This document shows, piece by piece, positions 60,901 to 64,000 of a stretch of 64,000 bases of DNA; the stretch's first letter is position 1; every line of letters starts with the position of its first letter. The stretch is from Trachythela sp. YZ-2020 (Eukaryota; Cnidaria; Anthozoa; Malacalcyonacea; Clavulariidae). The notes under the pieces are model-generated. The model did not search any database and was not told the origin of the DNA. It saw only the letters and a list, made by a program, of their open reading frames with translations. Position numbers and translations under genes: made by a program. The stretch lies in NCBI GenBank assembly GCA_016169945.1, contig JADLSH010000113.1:1612001-1676000 (forward strand), given 5' to 3'.

Positions 60901-63260
60901 TTGTTACAACTTGTTGACAAGCTTGCTACAAGTCTGTTGCGAACACATCTTGTTGACAAGCTGTGAAATTTTTACACGTGTATGTCAGGCCAAAACACTG
61001 CACCGGAGCTTACGTTTGAAAACTTTGAATACATATTAATGGTGGCCAGTGTACGTGTAGCTGAACTACCTGAGAAACATTTAAAACACTTCGATGTTCC
61101 GAGCGAAGGCCCTTCGTCACGAGCGGTTTCATTGCGTAGAACGGGAAGCATTTGTGCAAACTTTAAGGCTCTTCAACGCATTTTCTTGTCCCTACTAACT
61201 TCCTGACGAAAGGATTTCGCTCGAAATGTCGAAGAATCTTTTTCAGACAGTTCAGACTGCAGATACAACCTTACTATCACACCGGTCACTTTGGAAGAGA
61301 ACAATTACCTTCATACATCCGTCTAGTTTATTCTCTGACTTTGTTAATCTTTCAGCCTAGATAACAACAGGCAAAGCTAGGTCACAATAGGTCTTAGTGT
61401 GAAGACAAGAATAGCGCGATCTATACTGGCAATTATTCTGGGAGCTAATCATCCCTGATTTTTCAATGATAGCTCGTCTAATGCCATGTTTCTACCATGG
61501 ATTTACTGGGAGGGTTGCAGGAGGGTATGCTCCTGCACCCCCCCCCACACACACATAGCCTTGGCCAAGGGGGTGCAGGAGCAGTGCCAGTTTCCATATC
61601 AAATCTAAATTTTGGATTTGGAAAATAGAGCATTGCGTGTTTGGGGGCTTCTTTGACCATCTAGCCAACCTTTGTCTACTCGCATAGTTCGTCTTGATCT
61701 GTCTGTTTAGCGCATTATCCAAGTTTGTACAGGGAAATAAAGGTTTCTAGTATAAATCTGAAATTAAATTAATATGCTAGAGTTTTTAAAGCTTTTTTCT
61801 CATCAAAAGAGAGAGTTGTTCATGAATGGAGGACATTGTTCATTTAATGCTTAACCTTTCTCTGAAGTTGACCTTTTTCTTTCTGTAATTTCTTTTCTTG
61901 CAAAGCTTCTGCTCGAGCTTCTTTCTGTCTTTGTTTTTCTTCAAGTTTTTCCTGTTTTTCTTTCTCTTTTGCTGCTTTCTTGAACTAAAATTAAAGTTTC
62001 ACGATCAGACTTACACCGTATGCTTCAGGAACTGAGTATCATCCAAAAACATTCTGCAGAGAACAATGCAAGTTTTGTTGGCTTGAGCGGAATTCAAACC
62101 ATTTCCATACCCTTGAACTTTTAGGAGAATCAGCTGGATTACATCCTGTAGTTGTGAACTTTAAATAACACACTCAATCTAATTCATTCAGTACTTAAAT
62201 ACGTTAGGGGCATTTTTCCCTGGAAAAAAAATTTGAAACCTAGGGTCTCAGGAATGGGAAATTCCTGCATTCTGGGAGACTATTTACAGTTATATATATG
62301 CATATTTATATATATATGACTATTTACAGTTATATATATATAGTTTTAATTTGGCCCGGGACAAATTGCCCCCTTTGTCCTGCCCCCCTCTCCCCCCACT
62401 CTGGGTGCCTCTGGTCCACCTACCATTGCTTCTCTCTTCCTCTCTGCGACTTCCTCTTTCGTTCTTTTCTTCTTTCGCACTGGTTCTTCCGAACAAACAT
62501 CTATCGATTCTGAACGTCCTCTAACCTCCTTAACACTTTCCGATGTACCTTTCTTCCCAGAGTCAGACAGGTAACTGCCTTCGCTTATGTCGACAACACT
62601 TTCTACAGATGTCTTAGATGGTTTAGATGTCTTTGGTAACGAAGTATTACTTTGAGTGTTACTATAGCCAAAATCTGGTGTTAGAAGTTCTGAATCTTTC
62701 ACACCAGAGTATGAACTACAACCATCTTCGCTTAATTTGACAACACATTCTGACGAGTACCCGGGTTTAGATGTTTTTGGCAAAGAACTATCGCTCCAAG
62801 TGTAATCATAGTCAAAAGCTGGTTTTAGTAGATCCGAATCAGAATCGGGACTTGAAGGTACAGATTGTGATTGCGGACATGTACTGCCTTTAAGTGTTTT
62901 TGAAGTTGATGTTTCTAAATTGACTACACTTGATTTAAGTTTATACAAAGTTTTTCTACAAATATCGGAGGTGTCTGTTAATTCGGAGTCCGAATCTGAG
63001 AGTTCAAGAGATATTCTATTCTCATTTTTGTCTCTTTTCGAAATGTAGATAGGCTTGGCTGTTGTTTTAGAGTTTGTGGATAGGTTATTAGGACTATCAT
63101 AGCTGTTAATGCCTGATTCATTCTGTGTTTTGCTTCGTTCTTTGATGTTTGTGAATTTTGAGGATGGCACGATCACAATATCATCATCATCATCATCCAT
63201 TACTATGGTCACTGGGTTAGTTTTGTTTGGTGATCCAAATAACGAACCTTTAGGACTCAA
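54985..63260 (-). CDS. EME1: EME1, non-catalytic partner of MUS81 endonuclease (5' end uncertain)
   Basis: Regulatory subunit of the Mus81-Eme1 structure-specific nuclease, which cuts branched recombination and replication intermediates in the nucleus. Minus-strand exons: 63260-62424, 61984-61856, 60540-60355, 58917-58825, 58662-58532, 58072-57821, 56676-56616, 56218-56036, 55098-54985. Phases join throughout for 661 aa. The N-terminus is acidic and Ser-rich (MDDDDDDIVIVPSSKF, a possible start at 63200), followed by a K/E-rich helix. The ERCC4-like nuclease fold includes NYVITPQPYPGSVSWQR, NEVLIVLNAEQFAEMV and LISGQEKYM, where catalytic family members have ERK. TRTDLEEALVDLQI and VFTKAVAERPFK follow. 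C-terminal helix-hairpin-helix pieces are VSREMAAAIVTEYPSPQLL and TSRRIGPELSKRFY. Exon 1 begins at an acceptor-like TATATAG, so an upstream exon may exist beyond the window. Confidence 0.9.
55140..56022 (+). repeat. ~115-bp satellite array, about eight copies, in last EME1 intron
   Basis: Fills most of the intron between EME1 exons ending 56036 and starting 55098. Units contain CTGGATCAATAAGG, CTTACTGGACCTCTAGGGAG and GATAGAACTATCCAGTATCA. The array stops only ~14 bases from the exon edge at 56036. Confidence 0.93.
57000..57085 (+). mobile_element. SINE central-domain fragment
   Basis: GGTTCTCTCCTGTGCTTCGA, GGGTTTTTCTCCGGGTACTC, CGGTTTTCCTCCCTC matches the conserved block of the SINEs at 13556 and 29134, without the tRNA head. 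Confidence 0.6.
57331..57764. mobile_element. MITE with CAGGGCGCGAAATAACG ends and 6-bp target duplication
   Basis: The ends CAGGGCGCGAAATAACG and CCGTTATTTCGCGCCCTG are inverted. They are flanked by GTCCAC at 57325-57330 and 57765-57770, a candidate target duplication. The interior repeats TTGACCGG/CCGGTCAA words. The element lies in an EME1 intron, ~50 bp from the exon ending at 57821. Confidence 0.8.
58235..58410 (+). repeat. ~115-bp satellite, about 1.5 copies
   Basis: Same orientation as the array at 55140-56022. It lies in the EME1 intron between exons at 58532 and 58072. Confidence 0.85.
58955..60225 (-). repeat. ~115-bp satellite array, about eleven copies, inverted
   Basis: Reverse-complement units (CAGTTCTAAACTGTTCTTCC, AGAGTCATCTCTTATTGATC, CAGGAGGAAACCTAAACTAA) fill the EME1 intron between exons at 60355 and 58917. 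Adjacent copies are close to identical, which suggests recent homogenisation. Confidence 0.93.
60656..60975. mobile_element. CAACTTGTT-rich element, copy 4
   Basis: Same orientation as 14095-14415 (ACACACGTAAAAACGCACAA ... CATCTTGTTGACAAGCTGTG). It lies in the EME1 intron between exons at 61856 and 60540. Confidence 0.75.
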
Positions 63261-64000
63261 CTATATAAGGATGTAAACATGGCATGGTGTTAACCCGTTA
63301 TCAACCCAAAACAGAGAGGGGTGTTAATTTGCATGCAATGAAAAAATTCAGGGCTGGCCAAATCTTTCTTCCAATCCTGGTCACAGAATAGGAAATGACC
63401 AGAAAGGCCACTCAGCAGTGCAACGTGACACCCTATTTTTATGCAGTTATCTGGCCAGAATAATGGCGGACCAGCCAGTTCAGCGTGTTTATTGGTCAGA
63501 AAATGCAATTGACTGGCTAGAATAATGGTAATGAACATGCGTAATGCGACATGCGCAGCGTCAAAAACTTCAAAGGTTCGGCCTCAAGTGGCCCTTCTAG
63601 TCATTTCCTATTCTATGTCCTGGTTAAGAATTGTTTGCATCTATATAAGAGTGCCAGCTCCCCTAGGCGAGATCTTGCTATTGACTAATTAATCAAGATT
63701 GCACATAGTAGGGCTGGTATTCTTCATGTTTACATATAAACACTCCTTGATGTGGTTAAACTCTCCATATTTTAAACTCTCACTTGCCAATCATATGTTT
63801 AATAACTTTAGGTCAATGACAGATAAATAGATAATATACATTCTTACCAATTAGTACTATAATATATCATTTCAGCAAAAAATGAATGAGATACTGCATT
63901 TTTGATGCGCAAACACAAATAATTTTTCCTTTTAAAGACAAGTTACGTTGATTTTAATATATTTAAATATATTAATGACTTATATTCCCATTGGGATAAA
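63261..64000. other. Right-edge region upstream of EME1 exon
   Basis: No further EME1 exon with a phase-0 donor was recognised. It contains a MITE-like element at about 63371-63625, whose ends (CCTGGTCACAGAATAGGAAA, TGACCAGAAAGGCCACT / AGTGGCCCTTCTAGTCATTT, CCTATTCTATGTCCTGG) are inverted copies. Confidence 0.5.

Overview
The window is eukaryotic nuclear DNA from an invertebrate animal. Genes are split into many short exons with GT/AG (once GC/AG) introns, the background is AT-rich, and introns and intergenic DNA are packed with MITE-like elements, minisatellites, foldback elements, tRNA-derived SINEs and one Harbinger-type transposon. The conserved genes read clearly against metazoan families. 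The repeat content would suit an anthozoan or other cnidarian, but that placement is a guess. I rebuilt exons by hand from splice sites, reading frame and family similarity.

Layout: 2039-2330 (-) holds the first two coding exons of a lethal giant larvae (LLGL) homologue that runs off the left edge. 3484-6000 (+) is an unrecognised 838-aa D/G/S-rich protein with an N-terminal membrane segment. 6629-9651 (+) is a complete seven-exon TMEM184A/B gene. 10980-12360 (-) is a two-exon zinc-dependent medium-chain dehydrogenase. 13301-45444 (-) is a 17-exon, 1705-aa homologue of myosin phosphatase Rho-interacting protein (MPRIP / Drosophila outspread), with an N-terminal Cys motif, one PH domain and a very long coiled coil. 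Its introns carry most of the repeats, including a 4.5-kb Harbinger element (36040-40533) with perfect 41-bp ends but frame-broken genes. 48219-53697 (-) is a complete seven-exon MMD/PAQR membrane protein. 54985-63260 (-) is an EME1 gene (Mus81 partner) whose 5' end is probably beyond or near the right edge.

The genes do not form a pathway: they are a polarity scaffold, a membrane protein, a metabolic enzyme, an actomyosin regulator, a PAQR protein and a DNA-repair subunit. However, the human relatives of LLGL, MPRIP, MMD and EME1 all lie on chromosome 17, so the block may be a relic of an ancestral animal linkage group.

I found no convincing new biochemical system. The oddest items are the acidic D/G/S protein; a TIR element family that repeatedly hosts or spawns tandem repeats (10-bp and 42-bp units); a 17-bp minisatellite open in every forward frame; a near-perfect ~335-bp hairpin between EME1 and MMD; and a GC-AG intron in TMEM184.
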